Shown here: piece by piece, positions 52,805 to 59,175 of the stretch
Numbering within the stretch: position 1 is the stretch's first letter
Layout: the number at the start of each line of letters is the position of its first letter
Assembly: GCA_022791575.1 (NCBI GenBank)
Contig: JAAVZI010000024.1
Location: 1 to 59,175 of the forward strand
Direction of reading: 5' to 3'
DNA from: Lachnospiraceae bacterium
GTDB taxonomy: Bacteria; Bacillota; Clostridia; Lachnospirales; Lachnospiraceae
Length of the DNA: 59,175 nucleotides
Position numbers and translations under genes: made by a program
Notes under the pieces: generated by a model
The model's input: only the letters and a program-made list of their open reading frames with translations
Database searches by the model: none
What the model was told of the DNA's origin: nothing

Positions 52805-54214
52805 TCAAAATCTAAAATAAAGAAAAGGGTTATAGGAACCATCTATCAGATATGCAGTACACACCACAAGCAATGCTGAAATTGCCAAAGGCTCCACTAA
52901 AATCATAACATTTCCACCGACAGAAGTTGCGCTCACACGATTCCAGAGCTTTTGGGGCAGCGGCGTTGCTCCAATCATAGCCAAAATAAGCACAACCCCA
53001 TAGCTACGTAAATAGTATAAGAATTCTGCCGAAATCAAGGAATAGCCACCGGCACCAAACATGGCTTTTATATAGGAGAACGCTTGTCCCATACTTACCG
53101 CATCAAAAATGACAAAACTAATAATAACCAGAGTCATAACATACACATGACTCAGTATGCGGCTCTTTTTCAAATAATGAAACAGCCAAAGCTTTTCTAT
53201 AATAAGCAAAATCGCAAAGTAAAGTCCCCAAACAATGAAATTCCAAGCAGCTCCATGCCAGAAACCAGTGAGCATCCAAACCAAAAAAATATTAAATAAA
53301 TGACGAAAAGCACTGACACGATTACCACCAAGCGGAATATATATATAATCGCGAAACCATGAGCCCAGTGATATATGCCAACGCCGCCAGAATTCAGTGA
53401 TGCTTGCAGAGATATAAGGATAATGGAAGTTTTCAAGAAAATTGAAACCAAAAATCTTGCCAAGACCAATCGCCATATCACTATAGCCCGAAAAATCAAA
53501 ATAAATATGGAGTGAATACGCCACAGCGTAAAGCCAGAAAAAAAGCACAGATTTATTATCAGATTCACGGAAAATATTGCAAAGCTCACCCAACAGGTTG
53601 GCAATCATGATCTTTTTGCCAAGTCCTATGATAAAACGACGCATTCCAAGCGCAGTCTTTTTAAAAGAATGCGTTCGTTTCTTAAGCTGATTCGCAATAT
53701 CGGAATAACGGACAATTGGTCCAGCAATAAGCTGAGGAAAAAGTGCAACATAAGTCGCAAGATCAATAGGATTCTTCTGTACCACAACATCACCACGATA
53801 AACATCAATGGTATAGCTGAGGATCTGAAAAGTGTAGAAGCTGATTCCGATAGGCAGTGTTATCTGTAACAAGGGAACGGAAAGTCCCGTCATTGCATTA
53901 AAATTGCCTATAAAGAAATCAACGTATTTGAAATATCCAAGCATAGCAAGACTGCTTGAAATGGATAATACAAGCAAAATTTTTGATATCGTAGGCTCCT
54001 TGCGAAAACGATCCATAAGCCGCCCAAACATATATCCCATTATGATGGCAAGTACCATCCACACAACATATCTTGGTTCCCCCCACCCATAGAAGAACAA
54101 ACTGGAAAGAAGCAAAACAGCATTTTTCAATTTATTAGATACGATAAAATATAGAATAAGTACACTTGGCAAAAACCAAAATAAAAATGGCGTGCTTGAA
54201 AACAGCATTTTCAT
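52805..54214 (-). CDS. MBOAT-family O-acyltransferase (AlgI/DltB-like), 469 aa
   Basis: About eleven membrane helices. Conserved EFWRRWHISLGSWFRDYIYI and WMLTGFWHGAAWNFIVWG, where the second histidine is the catalytic one. It moves acyl groups across the membrane for surface polymers. It lies between a lipoprotein and the DHHW protein, the usual pairing for exopolysaccharide acetylation. Confidence 0.93.
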   Translation of the reverse strand: MKMLFSSTPFLFWFLPSVLILYFIVSNKLKNAVLLLSSLFFYGWGEPRYVVWMVLAIIMGYMFGRLMDRFRKEPTISKILLVLSISSSLAMLGYFKYVDFFIGNFNAMTGLSVPLLQITLPIGISFYTFQILSYTIDVYRGDVVVQKNPIDLATYVALFPQLIAGPIVRYSDIANQLKKRTHSFKKTALGMRRFIIGLGKKIMIANLLGELCNIFRESDNKSVLFFWLYAVAYSLHIYFDFSGYSDMAIGLGKIFGFNFLENFHYPYISASITEFWRRWHISLGSWFRDYIYIPLGGNRVSAFRHLFNIFLVWMLTGFWHGAAWNFIVWGLYFAILLIIEKLWLFHYLKKSRILSHVYVMTLVIISFVIFDAVSMGQAFSYIKAMFGAGGYSLISAEFLYYLRSYGVVLILAMIGATPLPQKLWNRVSATSVGGNVMILVEPLAISALLVVCTAYLIDGSYNPFLYFRF

Positions 54215-54321
54215 GCCATCTCCTTTCCTTGTGCAGAATTTCCCAATCTATCCCGACTGCTTAACGACATAATTATAGGGGGTCAAGTACAACGACCCCC
54301 AGATATTTAAAATCCCGAAAA

Positions 54322-54936
54322 TTATTCAACCATTGCCGGAGCGTCAACAAGCACTGTTGATTGTGCTTCCACCGCAGAACAAGCAGCAACAAGGTTATCA
54401 ATATTAACTTCAAGACCATATGCCATAACCACATAATCACCTACAGAGATCACAACTACCTTATCAGGGAAACCACACATCCATTGCTGTCCCTGAATAG
54501 CGGTCTTGTATGCCTCAGCAAACTCAGAGGCTTTCGTAGGGTCCTTCAGCTTAACGACAGCCGAACTAAAAGTATTTGTGTTCATCATATGCTGAAGCGT
54601 AGCAGCATCGTTCTCTAACATATCATACAGTTCGTCTGTAACGTGAATCAGCTCCTTGAAGCTATTGGCATTGTCTTCCGTCAATAAAAACTGACCAGGA
54701 CCCTCCGCGATATGGTCCATATCACCACCTGCACAGGAGAATTTGTTGTCTTCACCAAATGCAGCCCAGACTTCCGTATAAAAAGCCAGAGCAGACTCAA
54801 TAGTAGTTTTGGACTCATTGGCGTCGTCAGTGTTGCTGGTATCATTGGTACTGTTTTTTGCATTGCTGCAGCCTGTAATAACCAGCGTGGAAAAACACAT
54901 AATCATTACCAGTAGAATGGAAATTGTTTTTTTCAT
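54322..54936 (-). CDS. Lipoprotein of the acylation module, 204 aa
   Basis: Signal peptide with lipobox VITGCS (cysteine near 23), a Thr/Asn/Ser-rich linker, then a domain of about 160 residues ending APAMVE. It resembles DUF4358-type lipoproteins that accompany MBOAT-DHHW pairs, but I am not certain. The ATG at 54936 has AAAGGAC eight bases upstream. First gene of the module. Confidence 0.78.
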   Translation of the reverse strand: MKKTISILLVMIMCFSTLVITGCSNAKNSTNDTSNTDDANESKTTIESALAFYTEVWAAFGEDNKFSCAGGDMDHIAEGPGQFLLTEDNANSFKELIHVTDELYDMLENDAATLQHMMNTNTFSSAVVKLKDPTKASEFAEAYKTAIQGQQWMCGFPDKVVVISVGDYVVMAYGLEVNIDNLVAACSAVEAQSTVLVDAPAMVE

Positions 54937-54993
54937 TTTATTTGTCCTTTCAATACATTTAGTTTTGAGGTTCTCATATATCCCGTCAGCCAA

Positions 54994-55392
54994 TTGGAGG
55001 AATGATCGGCATATTTTCGCAAGTATAATGCTTATATACTATCATGTTTTTCATATTTTTGCAACTTTTGCAAGCACTTTTTTGAGATTTCTTTCCTCGA
55101 CATTCGCAGAGGAAAATGTTATTATTGGTTTGCGAAGACAACTAGTGAATATTCGCAATTTAAATATAGATAATTACGAAACTCAGGATTGAACACCAGA
55201 TTTTAGGCAAATCTTGTTCTTTCAGCTGCCAATAAAAAAGCTGAATTATTTACTAGAAGATTCATTGCATGAAACTAAAATTGCTCCAAAATAATAATGT
55301 TTGAGATTGATTTACCATATACAATGGAAAAAGACATTCATGTTGTCATAATAGTAAGAAACTAAAAATAAATTATTTTATAAATACAGGAG
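54994..55392. other. Gap with repeat remnant, no gene
   Basis: About 400 bases between divergent genes. ATAGATAATTACGAAACTCA (from 55166) resembles the left end of the interspersed repeat, and TTTTAGGCAAATC (about 55201) its right end. AT-rich DNA follows, presumably containing the promoter of the next gene. Confidence 0.4.
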
Positions 55393-55398
55393 GTGCCT

Positions 55399-56220
55399 AT
55401 GCAGATTCTTCTTCTACTTCTAATCATTTTACTACTACTGACTGCGGCGTATCTGTTCTGTCTGAAGCCAAATACAAAACGGCCGCAGCAAATGGCTCCC
55501 TTTGCCAAAACATACATTGCACACCGGGGCTTTTTTGACAATACTTCCAACCGGCCGGAAAATTCTCTGGCCGCTTTTCAGAAAGCAGCAGAACTTGGAT
55601 ACGGAATTGAACTGGATGTACAGCTGACCAAAGACGGAAAGCTGGTAGTCTTTCATGACCCGTCTTTAGAACGAATGTGCGGCATCAACCAGTCCTTATC
55701 TGACTTTACCTTTCAGGAACTGCAGAAATTCACGCTCGCCGATTCTTCTCAAACTATCCCACTTTTATCCGATGTATTGATTCTGGTAAATGGAAGAGTT
55801 CCGTTAGTAATCGAAATCAAGCCGGAAGGAAATTGTATAGAAACAGCTCGACAGCTTTCCAGCCTTATGGAACACTATCGCGGAGTATACTGTATAGAAT
55901 CCTTTCACCCTTTTGTCGTTGCATGGTTTAGAAAACATCAGCCGCACGTATTGCGCGGACAGCTTTCTACCGATTATAAGAAAAATCACCTAAAACAGAC
56001 ACCCATTATTCGTTTTCTCTTAACTAACCTGTTATTGAACTGGTATGGCCGGCCTGATTTTATCGCCTATAACCATCGATACGCCAGCCAGCCTTCTTAT
56101 CGTGTCTGCCGCCGCCTTTATCCGGTTGTCAACGCAGCATGGACGATCCGCAGCCAAGCAGAATTAGATAAGGCAAAATCGATATTTACCATATTTATTT
56201 TTGATAGTTTTCAGCCATAA
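55399..56220 (+). CDS. Glycerophosphodiester phosphodiesterase (GDPD), 273 aa
   Basis: An N-terminal helix (about 2-20), then the GDPD barrel: IAHRGFFDNTSNRPENSLAA, IELDVQLTKDGKLVVFHDPS and VIEIKPEGN, holding the catalytic histidines and metal-binding acids. It releases glycerol 3-phosphate from phosphodiesters at the membrane surface. The ATG at 55399 lies five bases after AGGAGG; the GTG at 55393 is too close to it. Confidence 0.92.
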   Translation: MQILLLLLIILLLLTAAYLFCLKPNTKRPQQMAPFAKTYIAHRGFFDNTSNRPENSLAAFQKAAELGYGIELDVQLTKDGKLVVFHDPSLERMCGINQSLSDFTFQELQKFTLADSSQTIPLLSDVLILVNGRVPLVIEIKPEGNCIETARQLSSLMEHYRGVYCIESFHPFVVAWFRKHQPHVLRGQLSTDYKKNHLKQTPIIRFLLTNLLLNWYGRPDFIAYNHRYASQPSYRVCRRLYPVVNAAWTIRSQAELDKAKSIFTIFIFDSFQP

Positions 56221-56728
56221 GAACCGGCGGCCGAAAAATCCCTAGATCAGGAGGCTGATAGGTAAACCCGATAAAAAGCCCCAGCATGACCAGCCAAACT
56301 CCTATCCACAAAGCCGAATGACACCCCGTCTTCTTTTTCTTGGCCATTTGATAAGAATAGATGCTGACCAGAAGCGCTGATACATAAAAGGAACCAATAT
56401 CCAGCCAAGCATAGTTCGTTCCCAGAATTCCAGAATACGTATAAAAGAACACCACAATAAATGCTAGGCCGATCAGTACTGCCCTTGCTTTTATACTCCA
56501 TAGGCAGGGCACTTCTTTTCTTAAGAACAAATACTGCAGAACTGTATAGAAAAGCACCGGATAGAACAATAATTTTAAATGTTCCCAGGTGCTTTCATTT
56601 ACTGCTGAAAACGCTGCCACCACCTGTTGTTTTCCAGTCCATTCATATACAAAATGCAGCAGCGTCCCCAAAACCGAAATAAATATAAACTCTCCGATTT
56701 CCCAGTTTCGAATTCTTCTTCGTTCCAT
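56195..56728 (-). CDS. Small membrane protein (DUF6512-like), 177 aa
   Basis: Four or five helices and the motif VNESTWEHLKLLFYPVLFY (about 44-62), characteristic of an uncharacterised Clostridia membrane family that I believe is DUF6512. AGGAGG precedes the ATG. It overlaps the convergent GDPD gene by 26 bases. Confidence 0.75.
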   Translation of the reverse strand: MERRRIRNWEIGEFIFISVLGTLLHFVYEWTGKQQVVAAFSAVNESTWEHLKLLFYPVLFYTVLQYLFLRKEVPCLWSIKARAVLIGLAFIVVFFYTYSGILGTNYAWLDIGSFYVSALLVSIYSYQMAKKKKTGCHSALWIGVWLVMLGLFIGFTYQPPDLGIFRPPVLMAENYQK

Positions 56729-56744
56729 TTCTCCTCCTATCCTG

Positions 56745-56787
56745 AAAAGCGGACACCTCTATATAAAATAAGAAGTGTCCGCTTTTT
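56745..56787. terminator. Terminator after spoVAC
   Basis: AAAAGCGGACAC (56745-56756) pairs with GTGTCCGCTTTT (56775-56786) across an 18-base loop. It has A/T tracts on both sides, so it can work in both directions. Confidence 0.85.
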
Positions 56788-56801
56788 CTGCTTCTATATT
56801 T

Positions 56802-57266
56802 TTATAAAATTCCAAAAACTTTACATCCCCAATAAATCAATCCCAGCACCCAGCTAGTAAAAATACCATACAAAATTACTGGGCCGGCAATTGTAAAAAT
56901 CTTACAGCCAATCCCGAAAACCTGCCCCTCTTTCTTGAATTCAATTGCGGAAGCTGCAACACCGTTCGCAAAACCTGTAATCGGTACCAGTGCACCGGCG
57001 CCGCCGAATTTGGCAAGAGACGGAAAAATATTCAACGCTGTTAGGACTACACTCAGTAGAATCAACAAAAGACTGGTCCAGGAACCGGACATATCCTTAT
57101 CAACTCCAATACTCATGCAGTAATTCATAATCCCCTGCCCAATGCAGCAGATTATACCACCGACCACAAAGGCCTTTGCCATATTAGGTAACAAACTATG
57201 CTTCGGGGTTACTTGCTCAACATATTTATTATATTCTTGTTTTTGAAAATCATCTGCTTGTGCCAT
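56802..57266 (-). CDS. spoVAC: Stage V sporulation protein AC, 154 aa
   Basis: Membrane subunit of the SpoVA channel for dipicolinic acid in the spore inner membrane. The N-terminal EYNKYVEQVTPKHSLLPNMA and later GAGALVPITGFANGVAASAI are family signatures; four or five helices. The ATG at 57266 has AGGTG six bases before it. spoVAD and spoVAE normally follow, but here a terminator and an unrelated gene follow instead. Confidence 0.94.
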   Translation of the reverse strand: MAQADDFQKQEYNKYVEQVTPKHSLLPNMAKAFVVGGIICCIGQGIMNYCMSIGVDKDMSGSWTSLLLILLSVVLTALNIFPSLAKFGGAGALVPITGFANGVAASAIEFKKEGQVFGIGCKIFTIAGPVILYGIFTSWVLGLIYWGCKVFGIL

Positions 57267-57414
57267 GTGAATCACCTCAATTTTTCTTTTTGAACTTATG
57301 ATTTCTGAACAACATCTAAATCGTTCTGATTGTTACTAGTTTCTCCTGCTGTTTCTATTTTATACGGAGGTTTCTCCTTTTCCTGTTTTGAACAGTCTTA
57401 TGTTCTCTGTCGTT

Positions 57415-57837
57415 CTAACTTCCCCAGTTAAAAAAGAAATACAAAAATGCTCCGGCTGCTTTTCCCAATGCCATACATAAAAGAATCGTACCAGCGCCTT
57501 TTTTAATATTGGTTCTGCGCATGAGCACAGGTATTGCATGCAGCGCTTCCGCCAGCGCCATATAAAAACATCCAATATAAATACCAAAGAAAATTCCTAG
57601 TATCACTTGTCCTACAATGCCAACCGGCAGCGGAAAATTAAATAATGTTACAAGATTCCCAGCTGTCCCGCCAAGCAGAATACAGTTTTCGTATATTTTC
57701 ATATCATTAGTGGTCTTAGTCCAGGCAGCCAGCCGCGGCAGAATTCCCAATTTTACAATCAATGCAAAGATCGCACTGGCAATAGCCGTACCGCTGGCTA
57801 GCCCCAGAATTGCCAGCGCACATTCTCTAATCCACAT
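57415..57837 (-). CDS. spoVAB: Stage V sporulation protein AB, 140 aa
   Basis: Small membrane protein with four helices. The segment LALIVKLGILPRLAAWTKT-like (here FALIVKLGILPRLAAWTKT) and IGCFYMALAEALHAIPVLMRR are typical of SpoVAB. The ATG at 57837 has AAGGAG ten bases upstream; the ATG at 57846 is next to it. It overlaps spoVAA. The 150 bases before spoVAC hold no clear gene. Confidence 0.92.
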   Translation of the reverse strand: MWIRECALAILGLASGTAIASAIFALIVKLGILPRLAAWTKTTNDMKIYENCILLGGTAGNLVTLFNFPLPVGIVGQVILGIFFGIYIGCFYMALAEALHAIPVLMRRTNIKKGAGTILLCMALGKAAGAFLYFFFNWGS

Positions 57838-58447
57838 CAATCTCATACTCCTTCCGGGTATTGGTCTCTAAGAGCATGGTATTGACATCGTCCTCATATA
57901 AACGCATTTCCACTTCCAACGGCGTCGGATCTGCTGTCAGTTTGCGTCCAAAGAAATGGTTAAAGAATACAATAATTCCCAATGCCAGACCGATGCAGTA
58001 AGACACTTCCAGAGTCGTAATGCCGCTTGCTTTTTTATCCATCAGCCGCTCATATATATTATTAAATAAATCCGTCACTCCTACGTCATTATTAAAAGTC
58101 ATAATGGTAAATGCCGAACCGAAAAATGAAATCAGACAGACCAAAAATACTTTGAAAAAATTCAGTACTCCCTGTTTCTTTAATTTTTTATAAGTCAATA
58201 CAAATTCAGACTCTCCAATATTGTTGACTTCCAAATTGGGATAGATTTCATGAATCTTCTCAATTACAGCCAATACGGAAACTGTATATTTAGCAAACTC
58301 CGGCTCTTTCACTTTCACAAGTTTTACGGTACTTAACCGACTGACAACTGTCTCATCTGCACAGGTCATCTTGCCGATATCCCCGAGTGTGATATCCTGT
58401 TCATGTACTTCCACATTCTGGTCAATTTTCAAATAAAGGGTTTCCAT
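57827..58447 (-). CDS. spoVAA: Stage V sporulation protein AA, 206 aa
   Basis: An N-terminal soluble domain (METLYLKIDQNVEVHEQDIT) and two C-terminal helices (about 100-120 and 150-170), with GVLNFFKVFLVCLISFFGSA and the end NTRKEYEIDVD. Matches SpoVAA. The ATG at 58447 follows AAGGAA by about six bases; the frame from 58522 is longer but has no site. About 95 bases after sigF. Confidence 0.9.
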   Translation of the reverse strand: METLYLKIDQNVEVHEQDITLGDIGKMTCADETVVSRLSTVKLVKVKEPEFAKYTVSVLAVIEKIHEIYPNLEVNNIGESEFVLTYKKLKKQGVLNFFKVFLVCLISFFGSAFTIMTFNNDVGVTDLFNNIYERLMDKKASGITTLEVSYCIGLALGIIVFFNHFFGRKLTADPTPLEVEMRLYEDDVNTMLLETNTRKEYEIDVD

Positions 58448-58541
58448 AGGTTCTTCCTTTCCATTCCATGATTTGAAATATTTTTCCAGAATAGTATTTG
58501 CATAATAAACCGCTTTATGCAAACATTTTACAAAATATCAC

Positions 58542-59036
58542 TCAACCCAGAACGGCCTGACGCATACGGATCAAGATCTTCTTTTCCAAACGGCTGACTT
58601 GTACCTGGCTGATTCCAAGTTCCTTTGCCACTTCCATCTGAGTCTTGTCCTGAAAATAACGAAGGATAATCAGTTTCCGATCCTTTTCCTCCAGATTATC
58701 AAGCAGCTGCATTAAAAGCATATGGTTTAACACTTCCTCCTTATCGTCCTTATGCATGCTTAATTTGTCTACCAGCATAATCTCGCTGCCGTCTCCCTGG
58801 TATACTGTTTTATAGATGGAATCGACTTCTACAGAAGCTTCCATGGCCAGTACAATTTCTTCTGAACTTAAAGCAGTCTCCTGTACTAATTCTTCCATTG
58901 TCGCTTCCCGCCCCTGCTTCTTGGCAATCCGGTCTGCCGCCTTTTTTACACGCCAGCCATTTTCCTTAATCGAACGGCTGACCTTAATGATACCATCATC
59001 TCGTAAAAACCGTTTGATTTCTCCCATAATCATCGG
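58542..59036 (-). CDS. sigF: RNA polymerase sigma-F, 3' part only (regions 3 and 4)
   Basis: The first forespore sigma factor. The frame enters at PMIMGEIKRFLRDDG (region 3 start), and region 4 ends with ELGISQVQVSRLEKKILIRM. Full SigF is about 240-255 residues; only about 164 are here. The residues before this point (regions 1.2 and 2, ending TYAV in relatives) are absent. Directly upstream in the same frame come a few non-homologous codons and then the stop of a recombinase-like frame. The ATG at 59033 is an internal methionine, not a true start. Confidence 0.9.
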   Translation of the reverse strand, partial: PMIMGEIKRFLRDDGIIKVSRSIKENGWRVKKAADRIAKKQGREATMEELVQETALSSEEIVLAMEASVEVDSIYKTVYQGDGSEIMLVDKLSMHKDDKEEVLNHMLLMQLLDNLEEKDRKLIILRYFQDKTQMEVAKELGISQVQVSRLEKKILIRMRQAVLG

Positions 59037-59063
59037 AATGAATATAGGAAGTAGAGAATATAG

Positions 59064-59175
59064 TTAAAAAGTAATAAAGTATATGTCTAAATCATCATCG
59101 GTAATAATGATTTTCTCAATACACTCTTTTAAAACCTTATTTTTTTCCCTGCCAGAAAGACTGTCCCATACATCA
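59064..59175 (-). CDS. C-terminus of a serine site-specific recombinase (partial, leaves the window)
   Basis: Frame running in from beyond 59175: DVWDSLSGREKNKVLKECIE, then KIIITDDDLDIYFITF and stop at 59064-59066. This resembles the usual end of large serine recombinases (a W/F-D-S-L helix, KK-VLK-IEKI-I, then a short beta end). Only 36 residues are visible, so the assignment is tentative. It ends 28 bases before the sigF homology. Confidence 0.6.
   Translation of the reverse strand, partial: DVWDSLSGREKNKVLKECIEKIIITDDDLDIYFITF

Noticed and set aside
57276-57414. Possible small gene between spoVAB and spoVAC (ending NDLDVVQKS)
   Set aside because: The frame has an in-frame stop just upstream and no usable start codon or ribosome site.
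59033-59033. Treating sigF as a complete short sigma factor starting at this ATG
   Set aside because: The Pro codon before it is also conserved with SigF, and region 2, needed for promoter melting, is missing, so it is an internal methionine.

Overview
The window looks like a chromosome segment of an endospore-forming Firmicute, most likely a gut Lachnospiraceae (Blautia/Mediterraneibacter type). The grounds are sporulation genes (sigF, spoVAA, spoVAB, spoVAC), AAGGAGG-type ribosome sites, compact operons mostly on the minus strand, YtrA-, BlaI- and AgrA-type regulators and a Clostridia-style RiPP cluster. This is inference from gene content; no rRNA or tRNA gene was seen. Wherever a start codon was moved from the longest ORF, the reason is given in the entry.

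Layout. 0.1-8.1 kb: a hypothetical gene, a YtrA-type GntR/ABC operon with a clear operator, and an FtsX/LolD ABC exporter with its own two-component system. 8.3-10.6 kb: a hypothetical gene, a decayed TetR-DUF4180 locus, interspersed repeats and a cytidylate-kinase-like gene. 10.8-17.7 kb: a kinase/regulator pair, serine acetyltransferase and a giant hybrid kinase in one run, then divergent DAHP synthase. 18.0-25.5 kb: an RsbW-like kinase, SpoIIE/PP2C phosphatase and STAS protein together with a MATE carrier and an SDF symporter, each of which carries a fused histidine-kinase-type ATPase domain. 25.5-37.8 kb: a RiPP locus with an AgrA/AgrC-like pair, three NHLP-type export proteins, a Nif11-leader precursor with three CxC-polyglycine repeats, a radical SAM maturase, a PAS-CPBP protease, a small protein, an ECF sigma factor and a lipoprotein. 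38.1-42.9 kb: two tandem paralogous lipoproteins and a cluster of nucleotidyltransferase, thymidylate-kinase-ACP fusion and truncated AMP ligase. 43.0-48.7 kb: BlaR1/BlaI-like regulators divergent from a MacA-MacB-type exporter. 48.7-51.4 kb: NUDIX, aroA and a YgjP-type protease. 51.7-54.9 kb: an MBOAT/DHHW acylation module. 55.4-56.7 kb: a glycerophosphodiesterase and a small membrane protein. 56.8-59.2 kb: spoVAC, spoVAB, spoVAA and the 3' part of sigF.

Three things stand out. First, sigF is cut: only regions 3-4 are present, and directly upstream in the same frame lies the C-terminus of what looks like a serine site-specific recombinase, suggesting a skin-like element inside sigF. Second, a family of roughly 100-200 bp palindromic repeats is scattered through the intergenic spaces. 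Its stem arms differ between copies yet stay complementary, three copies are flanked by 8-11 bp direct repeats, and several carry a nested insert with a variable number of 15-bp units. Third, the 18-25 kb partner-switching/transporter cluster and the 29.4 kb CxC-Gly4 RiPP appear to be unusual systems.
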